Made by a program: the position numbers and the translations under genes. Shown piece by piece: positions 10,265 to 20,654 of a stretch of DNA of 64,000 nt. The notes beneath the pieces were generated by a model, which did no database searches, was not told where the DNA came from, and saw only the letters and a list, made by a program, of their open reading frames with translations. How positions within the stretch are numbered: the stretch's first letter is position 1; each line of letters opens with the position of its first letter. Source of the stretch: Plotosus lineatus (Eukaryota; Chordata; Actinopteri; Siluriformes; Plotosidae); contig CM045735.1 of assembly GCA_024760905.1 (NCBI GenBank), positions 32,093,249 through 32,157,248 on the forward strand, given 5' to 3'.

Positions 10265-11467
10265 TGGGGTCGAGTCACAGGGGCAGCAACCTAAGCAATG
10301 AGGTCTAGACGTCCCTCTCCCTAGAAACTTCCTCCAGCTCTTCCGGGGGACACTGAGGCGTTCCAGACAAGCCGAGAGACATAGTCTCTCCAGCGTGTTC
10401 TAGGTCGACCTCGGGGTCTCTTCCCGGCTGGTCATGTCCAAAACACCACACCAGGGAGGCGGTCGAAAGGCATTCTGACCAGATGCCCGACCATCTCAAC
10501 TGGCCCCTCTCAATGCGGAGGAGCAGCAGTTCTACTCCAAGCTCTCCTTGGATGGTATAGATTTTGACCTGATCTCTAAGTGAGAGCCCCACCACCCGAT
10601 GAAGGAAGCTCATTTCAGCCACTTGTATCCGCAATCTTGCTGCTACAGTCACTAACCAAAGCTTGTTACCATAGGTGAGGGTTAGAACGTAGATCGGCTG
10701 GTAAATTGAGACCTTTGCCCTGTGGCTCCGCTCCCTCTTCACCACAACGGACCGGACAAAAACCATATTTTAAAAAAGGGGACTACCACCCTGGTTTGCA
10801 AAATCCAGAGGTACATCTCCCGATGACCATGCGATGTTGCAGAGATGTGTCAACCAAGACAGTCCAACAACATCCAGAGCCAATCTCATCCACCCCCGGA
10901 GCCTGACCACCAAGGAGCTTTTTGACTACCTCAGTGACCTCAGCTTCAGTGATGGGCAGACCCCCGCCCAAACCCCCAGGGTCTTCCTCCTCCACGGAGG
11001 GCTTGTTGGTGGGATTGAAGAGGTCCTCAATGTATTCTTTCCACCTCCCAACAACATCTCCAGTCAAGGTGAGCACCTCCCACCTATACTGTCAGCAGTG
11101 TTTGTGGAGAACTGCTTCCCCCTCCTGAGGTGTCGAATGGTGGTCCAGAACCTTTTTGAGGGCAACCGATAATCACTCTACAGGCCCTCACTGAACTCCT
11201 CCCATGCCCAAGATTTTTCATCTGCAACTGCTTTGGCTGCAGCATGTTTGGTCTGCTGGTACCTGCCTGCTGCCTCTGGAATCCCACAGGGCAATAAGAC
11301 ATGATAAGCCTCCTTTTTCAGCTGGATGGCTCCCATCACCACAGGTGTCCACCACCGTATTCGGGGGTTACCGCCATGACAAGCACCGACGACCTTCCAG
11401 CCACAGCTATGGGCTGCTGCCTCAGCAATGGAGGCATGAAACATGGCCCATTCAAATTCCTGAAGCT
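10265..11467 (-). mobile_element. LINE-N copy 1 (non-LTR retrotransposon), RT core deleted
   Basis: On the minus strand the upstream part (11076-10783) reads GRWKEYIEDLFNPTN ... LPITEAEVTEVVKKLLG, G.APGVDEI, which is the region just before the reverse transcriptase. It runs into KPGWWSPFLK (near 10775) and then jumps to RSVVVKRERSHRAKVSIYQ ... IERGQLRWSG ... EELEEVSRERD, the C-terminal end. The RT catalytic motifs are absent, so this copy has lost the RT core. Several frames are used, and it is a pseudogene. The family is a common fish LINE; I am unsure of its clade name. Confidence 0.75.
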
Positions 11468-11527
11468 GGCCCCCATCTCAATAGAGAGCAGGGTACACCC
11501 TGGACAGCTCACCAGGCCATCGCAGGG
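11468..11527 (-). mobile_element. SINE-A/B tail fragment
   Basis: Contains 'gggtacaccctggacagctc' and 'ccaggccatcgcagggc', the complement of the shared SINE 3' half. It joins directly to a TAA microsatellite. Confidence 0.7.
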
Positions 11528-11528
11528 C

Positions 11529-11612
<84 letters not shown>
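11528..11612. repeat. TAA microsatellite
   Basis: About 27 uninterrupted TAA/AAT triplets. Confidence 0.97.
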
Positions 11613-11614
<2 letters not shown>

Positions 11615-11620
11615 ACTTTT

Positions 11621-11830
11621 GGCAGCACGGTGGTGTAGTGGTTAGCATGTCCGCCTCACAGCAAGCAGGCCGGGGTTCGATTCCAGGCCTGGGCGTTTCT
11701 GTGTGGAGGCTGCATGTTCTCCCCGTGCTCACGTGGGATTCCTCTGGGTACTCCAGTTTCCTCCCACGGTCCAGAAACATGCACAATAGACTTATTCTCT
11801 GTTCTAAATTGCCAGTAGGCTTGCATCGTG
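11621..11830 (+). mobile_element. SINE-A, head and body
   Basis: One of the best preserved heads in the window: 'ggcagcacggtggtgtagtg' (A box), 'gggttcgattccaggc' (B box), then 'ctccagtttcctcccacgg'. It loses the family sequence after 'aaattgccagtagg'. Confidence 0.85.
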
Positions 11831-11960
11831 CAGAAGGCAAAGGCAAACCACTGCACTATCCTTGCCAAGAAAACCTCCATGAAGATGATAATCAAGGTGT
11901 TATCCTTCATGGCAGGTCGCCAAGAGTCGTCCTACGACTCAGAAGGTACCAAACCAAAAA
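11831..11960 (+). repeat. Repeat tail with 'gtcgccaagagtcg' motif
   Basis: Reads 'gcagaaggcaaaggcaaacc', 'cttgccaagaaaacctcca' and 'caggtcgccaagagtcgtcc' followed by 'tacgactc'. This word order is familiar from SINE/LINE 3' tails in several vertebrates. Here it is fused to a SINE-A body. I cannot name the source family. Confidence 0.5.
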
Positions 11961-12236
11961 CACTTTCACATCACGTCATTACCAGTGATTTTTATTCATT
12001 AATGGATGACATTATACATATCTGTATTTCTACACCTTATGTTTTCAAACCAGAGCTGCTACTTCAATTGCAATGCAGATTTTAATAAATTACTTTTTTT
12101 TGACATTTCAGACATTCTGAAAAAGAAATCCTGTTTTATGGAAATTATGCAGGATATTCCAGAAATCTGTTCTTTAGGCTAAATGAGCCAGTGGAGCTTT
12201 GTGATTGTGATATGAAGCAACAGAGCACATTTGGGG

Positions 12237-12280
<44 letters not shown>

Positions 12281-13407
12281 ATGATTATCTCTGACATTAT
12301 AATTCCATGTAAAATCTGCTTGCGTGCTGGACTTTGCACTGTACATTATATCTATTGTGTGGTTTGCCTTTATGGATTATTGCCTCCTGCGCGAAATTTA
12401 TGATTTTGGATGGGGTATTGGGTTTGTGTGTCTGAGTATCTCATTAAAACATCTTAATCCTCATTTTGCATCCACTGAACTCTGTATCGAATCAGAACAA
12501 TTTTAAAATGAATAAAGATCTGAAAAGAAACTTGTTGTAGGTGGCAGTACAAGTGGTGATGTGTTCTTTTTTGTGCATGTGTGCAGAAGCCACACCAAAA
12601 TTGTGCAGCACATAGCACTGTGATCTCTCTGGTTGAAAGTGTCACTGTCTTTTAAATGAGCAATTATGGGAGTTGTAGTACAGATGGAATTGGACTTTAT
12701 GGTGTAAGTGAGGATTATTGTAAGAAGTCAGATGTCAGAGAGTGTCTGCACAATCCCCCCATCATCGAGAGATCCCTCTTTCCACCAGTCTCTTCCTTTA
12801 AATCTCTCTATACACACATCAGGGAGTGGGGGGGGGGGGAATTACGCTAATAAGGAATATGTGATAGACAGATGTAGATAGCTGGTGAATTCACATGGAT
12901 TTGGGCAGATTAATGAGCTGCCAGGGGGACTGTCAACACAATAGAGAGCAATCATTTACACTGAAATACGCACTCAGACATATTACACCTCCTTTCCCCA
13001 AAATATACACACATGTACATCAAAAGAGTGAATTCAAATTCCCTGAGTATTTTTTTCATGGTATATTTGTATATGCATCATCACAAAATTGTCTACCAAT
13101 ATGTCTGAAAATGGAAGAACAACAAGAATAGTATACTGTACCTTTTAATAGCAAACATACTCATTTACTAATCCTTCAGATTAAATATTTATCAATTCAT
13201 CTTAGTTTCTGTTTATGTGTCGGCTGCTTTTCCATTTCTATTTCTAATTCTACACAGCAGTCTAATTACAAAAATGTCACCTTCCTAAAATTATGAGGAG
13301 TCTAGCACATCATCTTCGAGCAAAGCTCACAGCCTGGAAGTGTTTGTGTATATTCTCACTTTCCTCCCCAGTAAGTTTCAACTTACTGCCTTAGTTAGGA
13401 CTTAATA
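11961..13407. other. No gene; GA microsatellite
   Basis: A GA repeat lies at 12239-12279 and a G-run at 12829-12839. Otherwise the sequence is AT-rich and unremarkable. Short open frames have no family signature. Confidence 0.5.
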
Positions 13408-13530
13408 AAAATGCAGCATGGTATGTAGAGGTAAGCACTTCCACCTCACTGCAAGAAGTTCCTGGGTCTGAGTCATTTCTGGGTGGAGTTATCATGTTCT
13501 CCTATGTTTCCATGGGTGTCATCTGGGTCC
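13408..13530 (+). mobile_element. SINE-A fragment
   Basis: Diverged head and early body: 'gcagcatggtatgtagaggt', 'cctcactgcaagaagttcct', 'gggtggagttatcatgttct'. Confidence 0.65.
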
Positions 13531-14016
13531 ACTCACTCATTCACTACGCCCTATCCACTATAGAGAATTAAATACTGAGGACTACACGGTGAGATCAAGC
13601 ATTTCGGACACTGTTGTAAGATGCCAATTTGCTTCGGCCTTTTATTCCATTAAATCTCAGGCGGCAGATTCAATTATTTCACAGCATTGTAAGTTCTATA
13701 TATTTTATTAAGACATTTATTAAGACATACTTTATTTCTTACTGTGTTCTGTCTTATTTGTATTTTTGCCGCCTCCTAAATAATACTCTTATTGTTCATA
13801 ACTGTCTGAACTCTTCGTTTTATGCGAGGCAGCTAGTTAATTTTGCTATGTTTACTACCCAAGACTAGGCTATAAGTGGTTTTGTGCCAGGCCACTATAT
13901 TCTTATATAAGTTCATGCTGTGTTTTTTCTCCTCACCTACCAGTGCTGAGAATTATTAAAGAGGCTGTCTCACACTTATCAGTTGGCTAATGTATACAGA
14001 TGGAAACCAAAGCCAT
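13531..14016. other. No recognisable feature
   Basis: AT-rich sequence, with no repeat family or coding motif recognised. Confidence 0.45.
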
Positions 14017-14312
14017 CTCGTGGGCGAGGGCAGAGTACATCCTGGACCGCTCACCAGGCCAGAAACACGCTGATGGCTATGCAGCCTACTCTTGACAAAA
14101 AATAAAAAGTAAAATAAAATAAAAAATAAATAAAATAAAAATCAGCAGTGGTTCTTCTATATCCTTTGACAGTGATAGACACGGCTGTACGGCGGGGGGA
14201 GGGGAGGTCTGGTGTTTGGCAAAACAGCAGAGACAACACATTGATAGTTTGTTCCCCCAATCTTGGGATCATTAATCCAGAAACCTACCACCAGGCCACT
14301 GGTATGGTAGGC
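14017..14312 (-). mobile_element. SINE-B copy with AAAAT expansion
   Basis: Contains 'gtgggcgagggcagagtaca', 'aacacgctgatggctatgca' and 'gatagacacggc' in SINE-B order on the minus strand. An A/T-rich AAATAAAAT expansion at 14097-14142 sits inside the 'gtcgaaagtcagcaa' block. The head ends near 'caggccact'. Confidence 0.7.
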
Positions 14313-14470
14313 CTCCGTCAGTCCCGAAGGACTATGGCTGCGCTCTGGCTGGTATCCCGGCTGGTGATACTCCCCAGTGCGCAGAGCCCGGGTAGGGAGT
14401 AATGAGGGACAGGCTGTTACCCAGGTAGCAAGTCCCCCATCTCGTCACCGGAAGGATCCAATGGAAGGGC
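14313..14470. repeat. GC-rich unclassified repeat
   Basis: Markedly more GC- and CpG-rich than its neighbours ('cagtcccgaaggactatgg', 'ggctggtatcccggctgg'). It looks like part of another interspersed repeat caught between two SINEs. Identity unknown. Confidence 0.35.
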
Positions 14471-14499
14471 AAGTGCCGATACGACTGGGTTCCAGTGCC

Positions 14500-14712
14500 G
14501 CTGCAGGAGAGAATCTACGGTCAATTTAGAACGGCCAATTAACCTACAGTGCACATCTTTGGATTGCGGGAGGAAACCGGAGCACCCGGTGGAAACCCGC
14601 ACAAGCACGCGGAGAACATGCAAACTCCACACAGAAACGCCCAGGCCGGGAATCGAACCCAGGCCTTCTTGCTGTGAGGCGGACGTGCTAACCACTACGC
14701 CACCAGGCCACT
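14500..14712 (-). mobile_element. SINE-A, head and body
   Basis: Minus-strand copy with a well preserved head: plus strand 'gggaatcgaacccaggcctt', 'cttgctgtgaggcggacgtg', 'ctaaccactacgccacc'. It is joined to unrelated GC-rich sequence on its 3' side. Confidence 0.85.
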
Positions 14713-14796
14713 ATTGCCTCAAAAACTATAGTAACTTCTAGGAAACTACAATGACTTGTAGAAAACTATAATCACTGTTTGTTGCATGTAGATAAA

Positions 14797-16025
14797 CTAT
14801 AGTCATCATCATCATCATCATCTTCCTTTGCTTAATACGGTGTCAGGTCGCGGGGGTAGCAGCCTAAGCAATGAGGTCCAGACGTTCCTCTCCCCAGCTT
14901 CGGGGGATACCAAGGTGTTCCCAGACCAGCCGAAAATCATAATCCCACCAGCGGGGTCTCTTCCCGGTTGAAACACCACACTAGCGAGGCGTTTGGGAGG
15001 CATTCTTACCAGATGCCCAAGCCATCTCAACTGGCTCCTCTCAATGCAGAGAAGCAGTGGTTCTACTCCGAGCTCCTCCCAGATGGCTAAACTTCTCATC
15101 CTATCCCTACGGGAGAGCCCTGCCACGTAGACGTAGATCATCTGGTAAATTGAGAGCTTTGCTCCTTCACCATGATGGACCAGTATTAGCTCTGCTTTAC
15201 AGCAATGGCTGCAGCGATACACCTTTCGATCTCCTGCTCCCTCCGTCAACTATGAACAAGAGCCCAAGATACTTGAACTCCTTCACTTGGGGCACAACCT
15301 CATTTCAAACCTCAAGGGTGCATTCCACCCTTTTCCAGCTGAGAACCATGGCCTCGGACTTGAAAGTCCTGATTCTCATCCCGACCACCTCGTCCTCGGC
15401 TGTGAATCACTCCAATGAGAGTTGGAGGTCCTGGATTGATGAAACCAATAGGACATCATCCTCAAAAAGCAGAGACAAGATCTGATGGCCACCAAACCAG
15501 AAGCCCTCAACACTGCGACTGCACCTAAAAATTCTTTCCATAAAAATTATAAACAGAAACAATGACAAAGAACAGCCTTGGGGAACTCCAACCCTCCCTG
15601 GAAAGTAAATCGAACTATTGTTAACAATGTGGACAGAAATATTCCTTCCACCTACCAATAACATTCTCAGCAAAGGTGAGCAGCTCTCCACTTCCACTGT
15701 AAACAGTGTTTGTGGAGAACTGCTTCCCCTTTTGAGGCATCAGATGGTGCTCCAGAACCTTTTCGAAGTCAATCAATAATCACGCTCCAAGCCCTCAACG
15801 TTTGTTGAGGTTTGTCCTCCCATGCCGTTTGTCCTCCCATGCCGAGATTTTGCATCAGCAGGGCCTGCAGCAATCTTTGGCCTGCCGGTACTTGTCTGCT
15901 GCCTCAGGAGTCCAATAAGATCTGGTGGGCCTCCTTTTTCAGCTGGACAGCCTCCTTCACTCTAGGTGTCTACCACCGAGTTCGCCGGGTTAATTCCCCC
16001 GACAACATAGCGCCGAGGATCAATA
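14797..16025 (-). mobile_element. LINE-N copy 2 with ATC tail
   Basis: Minus strand, several frames. Near 15697-15407 it reads GRVGVPQGCSLSLFLFIIF and LLFEDDVLLVSS, which are the RT motifs QGxxLSP and FADD; the alanine is replaced by glutamate. Near 15249-14818 it reads EGAKLSIYQ, DRMRSLAIWEELGVEPLLL, IERSQLRWLGHL. It ends at an ATC repeat (14797-14820). Frameshifts and stops make it a pseudogene. The 15660-16025 part matches the upstream portion of copy 1 (11090-11370). Confidence 0.8.
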
Positions 16026-16059
16026 GGACATGTAAACCCTTCCACCATGATAAGGTGGA

Positions 16060-16275
16060 AAATTCAAGGAGAAGAGTTACATACCTGTATTTTAATATTA
16101 ATTTTAACATATTTCTTGAGGCTTTGTCATGGTTGTTTAAAGAAAATAGCCTAAACTCACTCCGGTGTACAATATTAAAATAAAAGTTACACACCAGTAT
16201 TTTAATATTGTACATGGGGTAGATTTAGGTTATTTTCTTTAAATAACAATGACACAGCCACTTTAAAGGGAAATT
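16060..16275. mobile_element. Foldback element with about 60-bp inverted arms
   Basis: The arm at 16118-16179 ('gtttaaagaaaatagcctaa' through 'gtacaatattaaaat') is the near-perfect reverse complement of 16196-16256 ('attttaatattgtac' through 'ggttattttctttaaa'). About 16 bases form the loop. This is the shape of a short MITE or foldback element. No target duplication could be assigned and no coding sequence is present. Confidence 0.75.
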
Positions 16276-16281
16276 AAACTC

Positions 16282-16443
16282 AAACTTGGGTGAAACGGTG
16301 GTGTAGTGGTTAGAACACCCACCTCACAGCAAGACGCTCCCAAGCTCGGACATATCTTTGTGGAATTTGAATGTTCACTCTGTGCACGTTAGGCTAATTG
16401 GCTGATCCAAATTATCCCTGGGTATGAGAATGAATGTAAGGGG

Positions 16444-16505
<62 letters not shown>

Positions 16506-16620
16506 TGGCTTTGTGATGGCATGGCGAGCTGTTCAGAGTGCATCCCACCTTTGCCAGATGTCAGCAGACATGAGGTGCAGCCTCCGTGCAACCCTAAAAG
16601 GATTAATTCATTCGACAATT
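16282..16620 (+). mobile_element. SINE-A with internal GT expansion
   Basis: The head ('ggtgaaacggtggtgtagtg', 'cctcacagcaagacgctcc') is followed by a body interrupted by a GT microsatellite (16445-16504) exactly at the family's 'gtgtgtgttgg' block, and then a tail ending in 'aaaaggattaattcattcg'. Confidence 0.85.
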
Positions 16621-17187
16621 GACTGAAAGTGATGAGTAAACCCAAACGCAATAACAAGTTGCATACATCGAAAAGGTCGTATTACTGGAAGCTTCTTCAT
16701 GAAAAAATAAATAAATAAATAAGTAAAACTGATGAAAAAACTGGGGGCATTGTACTGTGAAAAGTGGACCATGCATGTGCATTCCACTGTGAATATGGAA
16801 GTAATTTGCATAAGAATAAATGGTGCGTTGTACCATTTGTTCATATAAATGAAAGCTTGTCTGATGTTGGGGAACAGATGCTCAAATTCTGTGTAAATTC
16901 ACATATTTTATTTAAAAGTATTCTAGTCTATATCTGCTTTGGCATTTTCGCATCTGTTATTTTTTTTACTCAGCTTAAATGAATCGACATTATCGCATCT
17001 TATTCTCATAATTCCATGCACTCACGAGAGTAAAATGATTTTTTACAGGCTAATGCAAACTATAAAATTGATTGTAGCAGGTTGCAACTTTGAAAATGTA
17101 AGCAAAAACCACCTGAAAAATGAAAATATACATATTCATGTATACCATAACAGAAGGGTTCGGAAGGTTTGCCATTCATTCATGTTA
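16621..17187. other. No recognisable gene
   Basis: AT-rich. The block around 17083-17175 ('aaatgtaagcaaaaaccacc') recurs in diverged form at 23637-23710 and may be a further old repeat family. Confidence 0.45.
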
Positions 17188-17509
17188 CAGTAGGCCCTTG
17201 ACATTTGCGGGGGTACGGTTCCGGGCCTTTCATGCGAATCGAGATAATCCGCGAGTTCTGTACGTGGAAGTAAAACCCCAAGTATGACGTCCAAGGCGCG
17301 AATGAGCAGCCGGCAGTAAAATACTATGTATCTATTACATGCCCTAAAATATGCTTCTTAAACACATTCTACAGACAGTCTTACTCATTCATACAGTATT
17401 AATGTAGTAAAATATAGTCATGATTAAGAAAAACTTTTCAATTTTGTACTGTGATATTTAGTAATAAAATATATAAACATTATAGAGCATATACTGTTGT
17501 AAAGCACTC

Positions 17510-17780
17510 GTTTTAAAGTCTTTTTCAATTATCATTCCAGTACAGTACCTAAATTAATTCTGAGAATGTTTGTGCGTGAGATTTTATGTTCTGTAGCATG
17601 TTTAACAAATGATACCAAAAGGATCAACTTTATTACATGTCATGTCCTTTTATATTGAACTTGGAGTGACGTCTTGGAGTGATGTGTCAAAGATGGCGCT
17701 GCCTAGAGGGCAACGTCGCGGAGTTCTCAGAGTCAAATTGTTTTTGTTCGTTTTAATTTGTTTTATTGGTTTGTTCATGT
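17510..17780 (+). repeat. Left internal inverted arm of Tig-A copy 1
   Basis: Runs from 'agtctttttcaattatcatt' through 'gtagcatgtttaacaaatga', 'agatggcgctgcctagaggg' and 'ctcagagtcaaattg' to a T-rich 'gttcgttttaatttg' end. Its reverse complement lies at 19385-19655. Confidence 0.8.
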
Positions 17781-17924
17781 TTTGCACTATGCTCGTCTAT
17801 GATTGGTCGACCCTACTACAGCTATGAGCAGTTTCAGCTTCGGGCAACTAAGCATGCAACAACTCCTATCGTAAGTTGCTATGTAATGCTATGTGATGAG
17901 AGCTCAATGCTAACAATAAGCCCA

Positions 17925-18102
17925 GGCGGAGTTCTCAGATTCACCGGCGCTTGATTAGCACTTCCAGCCATACTGCTTTAAAATGTTGAGTCCCTGCGAA
18001 ACAAGATGGACGAGCTTCATGCTCAGATTGCAGCGCAGAGGGATCTACAGGACTGTGTTTCTGTGAAACATGGCTCGAGGAAAGTACACCTGATAAGATG
18101 AA
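17925..18102 (+). pseudogene. LINE endonuclease (APE) N-terminal fragment, L2-like
   Basis: One frame reads NVESLRNKMDELHAQIAAQR and the next reads CFCETWLEESTPDK after a frameshift. The pattern NVrSLxNKxDEL...CfTETWL is the start of the APE endonuclease domain of fish LINEs of the L2/CR1 group. It is separated from the RT piece at 18256 by about 150 bases of arm-like A-rich sequence, so the endonuclease and RT parts are not contiguous. Confidence 0.6.
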
Positions 18103-18255
18103 CAAACAAAACAACAAATAAAACAAATTAAAACGAACAATAGCATGCTAGCTCCGATAATAGCATGTTAGCTCTGCTTAGTTATACACGCCCAAAGATA
18201 CTCCAATCTTATCGCTGTAGTACAGTTGACTGGTCGTAGAACTAACACTAACACA

Positions 18256-19026
18256 TAGTGTTTCCTTTTCAACATTTATACCTCGGACTTCATATATAGC
18301 ACAGACAGCTGCCACCTTCAGAAGTTCTCGGACGACTCCGCCATCGTGGGCCGTGTGTCAGAGGGGAACGACCAGGAGTACCGGTCGGTCATCGTTGACT
18401 TCGTGGACTGGTGTGAGCGCAACCACCTGTGCTTGAACACAAGGAAGACGAAGGAGATGGTGGTCGACTTCAGAAGAAGCACTTGAACACACACACACAC
18501 ACACTCACTAGTGAACGTCCAGGGACAGGACATTGAGACAGTAGACAGTTTCAAATACCTGGGCGTTCACCTTAACAATAAACTGGACTGGTCCCACAAC
18601 ACCAACGCCCTGTACAAGAAGGGCCAGAGTCGCCTCCACCTTCTGAGGAGACTCAGGTCCTTCGGAGTATGCAGACCTCTGCTCAGGACCTTTTATGACT
18701 CTGTGGTAGCCTCTGCAATCCTCTACGCTGCCATCTGCTGGGCCCCGGGCAGCACAGAGCGGGACAGAAAGAGACTGAACAAGCTGGTCAGGAGGGCCAG
18801 CTCTGTCCTCGGCTGCCCACTGGACTCTGTGGAGGAGGTGAGTGAGAGGAGGATGGTAGCAAAGCTCACATCCATCTTGGTCAACAGCTCTCACCCACTG
18901 CACCAGACTGTAGAGAAGCTGAGTAGCTCCTTCAGTGGACGACTGAGACATCCTCAGTGCAGGAAGGAGCGCTACCGCAGGTCGTTCATTCCCACCGCTG
19001 TCAGACTGTACAACGCCACTTTGTAA
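18256..19026 (+). pseudogene. L2 ORF2 C-terminal part (RT end) with one internal stop
   Basis: A single frame is kept for about 257 codons except for a TGA at 18484-18486. The RT catalytic box appears as KFSDDSAIVG (F/YxDD). It continues with FVDWCERNHLCLNTRKTKEM and VDFRRS, then after the stop VNVQGQDIETVDSFKYLGV, LDWSHNTNALYKKGQSRLHL, and RYRRSFIPTAVRLYN before TAA. This is the RT palm/thumb and C-terminus of L2 LINEs. The 5' part of ORF2 is absent. The intact length after the stop suggests a relatively recent copy. Confidence 0.85.
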
Positions 19027-19377
19027 CTGTCTGTGAAAATACCGGTTATGTGCAATAAAAACCCCGTGCACTTTAATCAACCACATCTACCCCACTGACT
19101 GTGAACCATATCAACCCATCTACTCTGCCCTCAGATACATTTATACTTTAATATAGGCCAGTCTATAAAGTCGTTCCCTTCTTTTCTTTTATTGTTTATT
19201 AATTTATACTATTTATGTATCTATTTATTTATTTACTTATATAATCTCTATGTATGTGTGTATGTTTGTACTTGTATCTATTTTTGCACCCCCTACTGAT
19301 AGTACCTCAAGAGCCTGTAACAGTGAATTTCTCCATTGTGAGATTAATAAAGCTATATCTTATCTTATCTTATCTTA
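18256..19377 (+). mobile_element. L2-type LINE, 5'-truncated, with ATCTT-repeat tail
   Basis: Begins inside the reverse transcriptase (FNIYTSDFIYSTDSCHLQKF) and continues through the end of ORF2. A 3' UTR follows, ending 'attaataaagctat' and then the pentamer tail ATCTT repeated three to four times. The 3' microsatellite tail and the C-terminal protein are typical of the L2 (Maui-like) clade of fish LINEs. It lies inside the Tig-A element. Similar A-rich phrases ('aacaaaacaacaaataaa') flank it at 18101-18145 and 19381-19411. Confidence 0.85.
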
Positions 19378-19384
19378 AAACACG

Positions 19385-19655
19385 AATAAACAAAACAACA
19401 AATAAAGCATTTAAAATGAACAAAGAAACAATTTGACTCTGAGAACTCCACGACGTCGCCCTATGGGCAGCGCCATCTTGGTGACGTCACTCCAACTTCA
19501 ATGTAAAAGGACATGAAGAGTACTGTAATAAAGTTTATCCTTTTGGTATCGTTTGTTAAACATGCTACAGAACATAAAATCTCACGTAGAAACATGAACT
19601 TAGGGACTGTACTGGAATAATAATTGAAAAAGATTTTAATAAAACAGTTCAGAGA
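19385..19655 (-). repeat. Right internal inverted arm of Tig-A copy 1
   Basis: Contains 'caatttgactctgagaactc', 'gggcagcgccatcttggtga', 'taaacatgctacagaacat' and 'ggaataataattgaaaaag', the reverse complement of the left arm in the same order. There are substitutions and small gaps, so the pair is old or was not recently homogenised. Confidence 0.8.
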
Positions 19656-19966
19656 AAACCGTCGTTTCTCAGGAGAAAGTCTTATTTTTTCAGAAGAGAC
19701 ATCCAGCGTTTTCTATCGCTTAGCCAGAGAAGACTCATAGCGTTTGAGTGGTATCATAGAGCTTAACTGGTAATTAAAACACACACAAACAAGAGGCTCA
19801 TTGACAACTTGTGCGTGAATGAGGAGAAAGGAGCGGGACATCAGCTCAACCAATCAGGAGAAAGGAGGGCAGTCATTGGCTGAATTTGAATCACGTGCCG
19901 GTTGCTCGGCAGTCAGCGAATACTCAAACCGTGGGTGCAAAACCGCGAATAGTCACGGGTATACTG

Positions 19967-20098
19967 TACTTCAAAATACTATTAACTTGAGTGTGTTTCT
20001 GCATGTCACATGACTGACTCACTGAACTCTACATAGCTCTGTATTGTCCATTAAGCATTCTAACTCTCTGGCTTTCCATTATTAGGATCATTGATTAA

Positions 20099-20163
<65 letters not shown>

Positions 20164-20654
20164 TGTGTGTATGTTTCTTTTTCAAACTTCCACAGCTGTA
20201 TCAGAATCTGCACATATTCTCCTCCACATATTCCATATCCCCAGTCATGTAGCATGCAAGTGTGTCTATGTGCTATGGGCATGTTTTCCTCACCTTACCA
20301 TGTGGTGTCCTTTACTGAGTTTGCTAAATTACCTGTGTTTCTGCTATTCTGAAACTTTGGGATTGCAGTCCATTTTTATTCTACATGAGCGATTCCTTTT
20401 TGAACTTTGTATCAAAAATGCAATGCTTCAAGAAATGTTTATTCTTTGGTCACTCATTGCTCATTATTTTTTCAAATATTTCACCATATTAGATTTGCAG
20501 TGAGTAAGAACTACAGAAATGCATCTATTGATTTTTGGAAACCTTTGATTAAGATACTGGAATAAACATGAATCAATAGTGCGGCACAGGTGTCATACCT
20601 TCATCTTAGGAGAAATTTCCAAATACTCCTGGAGTTCAGTTAAGCCTAAAAGAC
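19967..20654. other. No gene; GT microsatellite
   Basis: A GT repeat occupies 20101-20172. The rest is AT-rich with no recognised family. Confidence 0.55.

Larger units (their letters stand above)
17188..19966. mobile_element. Tig-A copy 1: Tigger/pogo-type DNA element carrying L2 sequence
   Basis: Left end CAGTAGGCCCTTGACATTTG; the complement of the right end begins CAGTATACCCGTGACTATTC. Each is preceded or followed by TA, fitting the TA target duplication of Tc1/mariner/pogo elements. The outer 300-400 bases on each side match copy 2 (49370-50596). Inside are two inverted arms and L2 LINE pieces. No transposase of its own is recognisable, so it is probably non-autonomous. Confidence 0.75.

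Noticed and set aside
11478..11846. Frames with long Asn or Ile runs
   Set aside because: These are translations of the TAA microsatellite joined to a SINE-A.
18508..19086. 192-codon minus-strand open frame
   Set aside because: Antisense shadow of the L2 RT C-terminus, which is recognisable on the plus strand.
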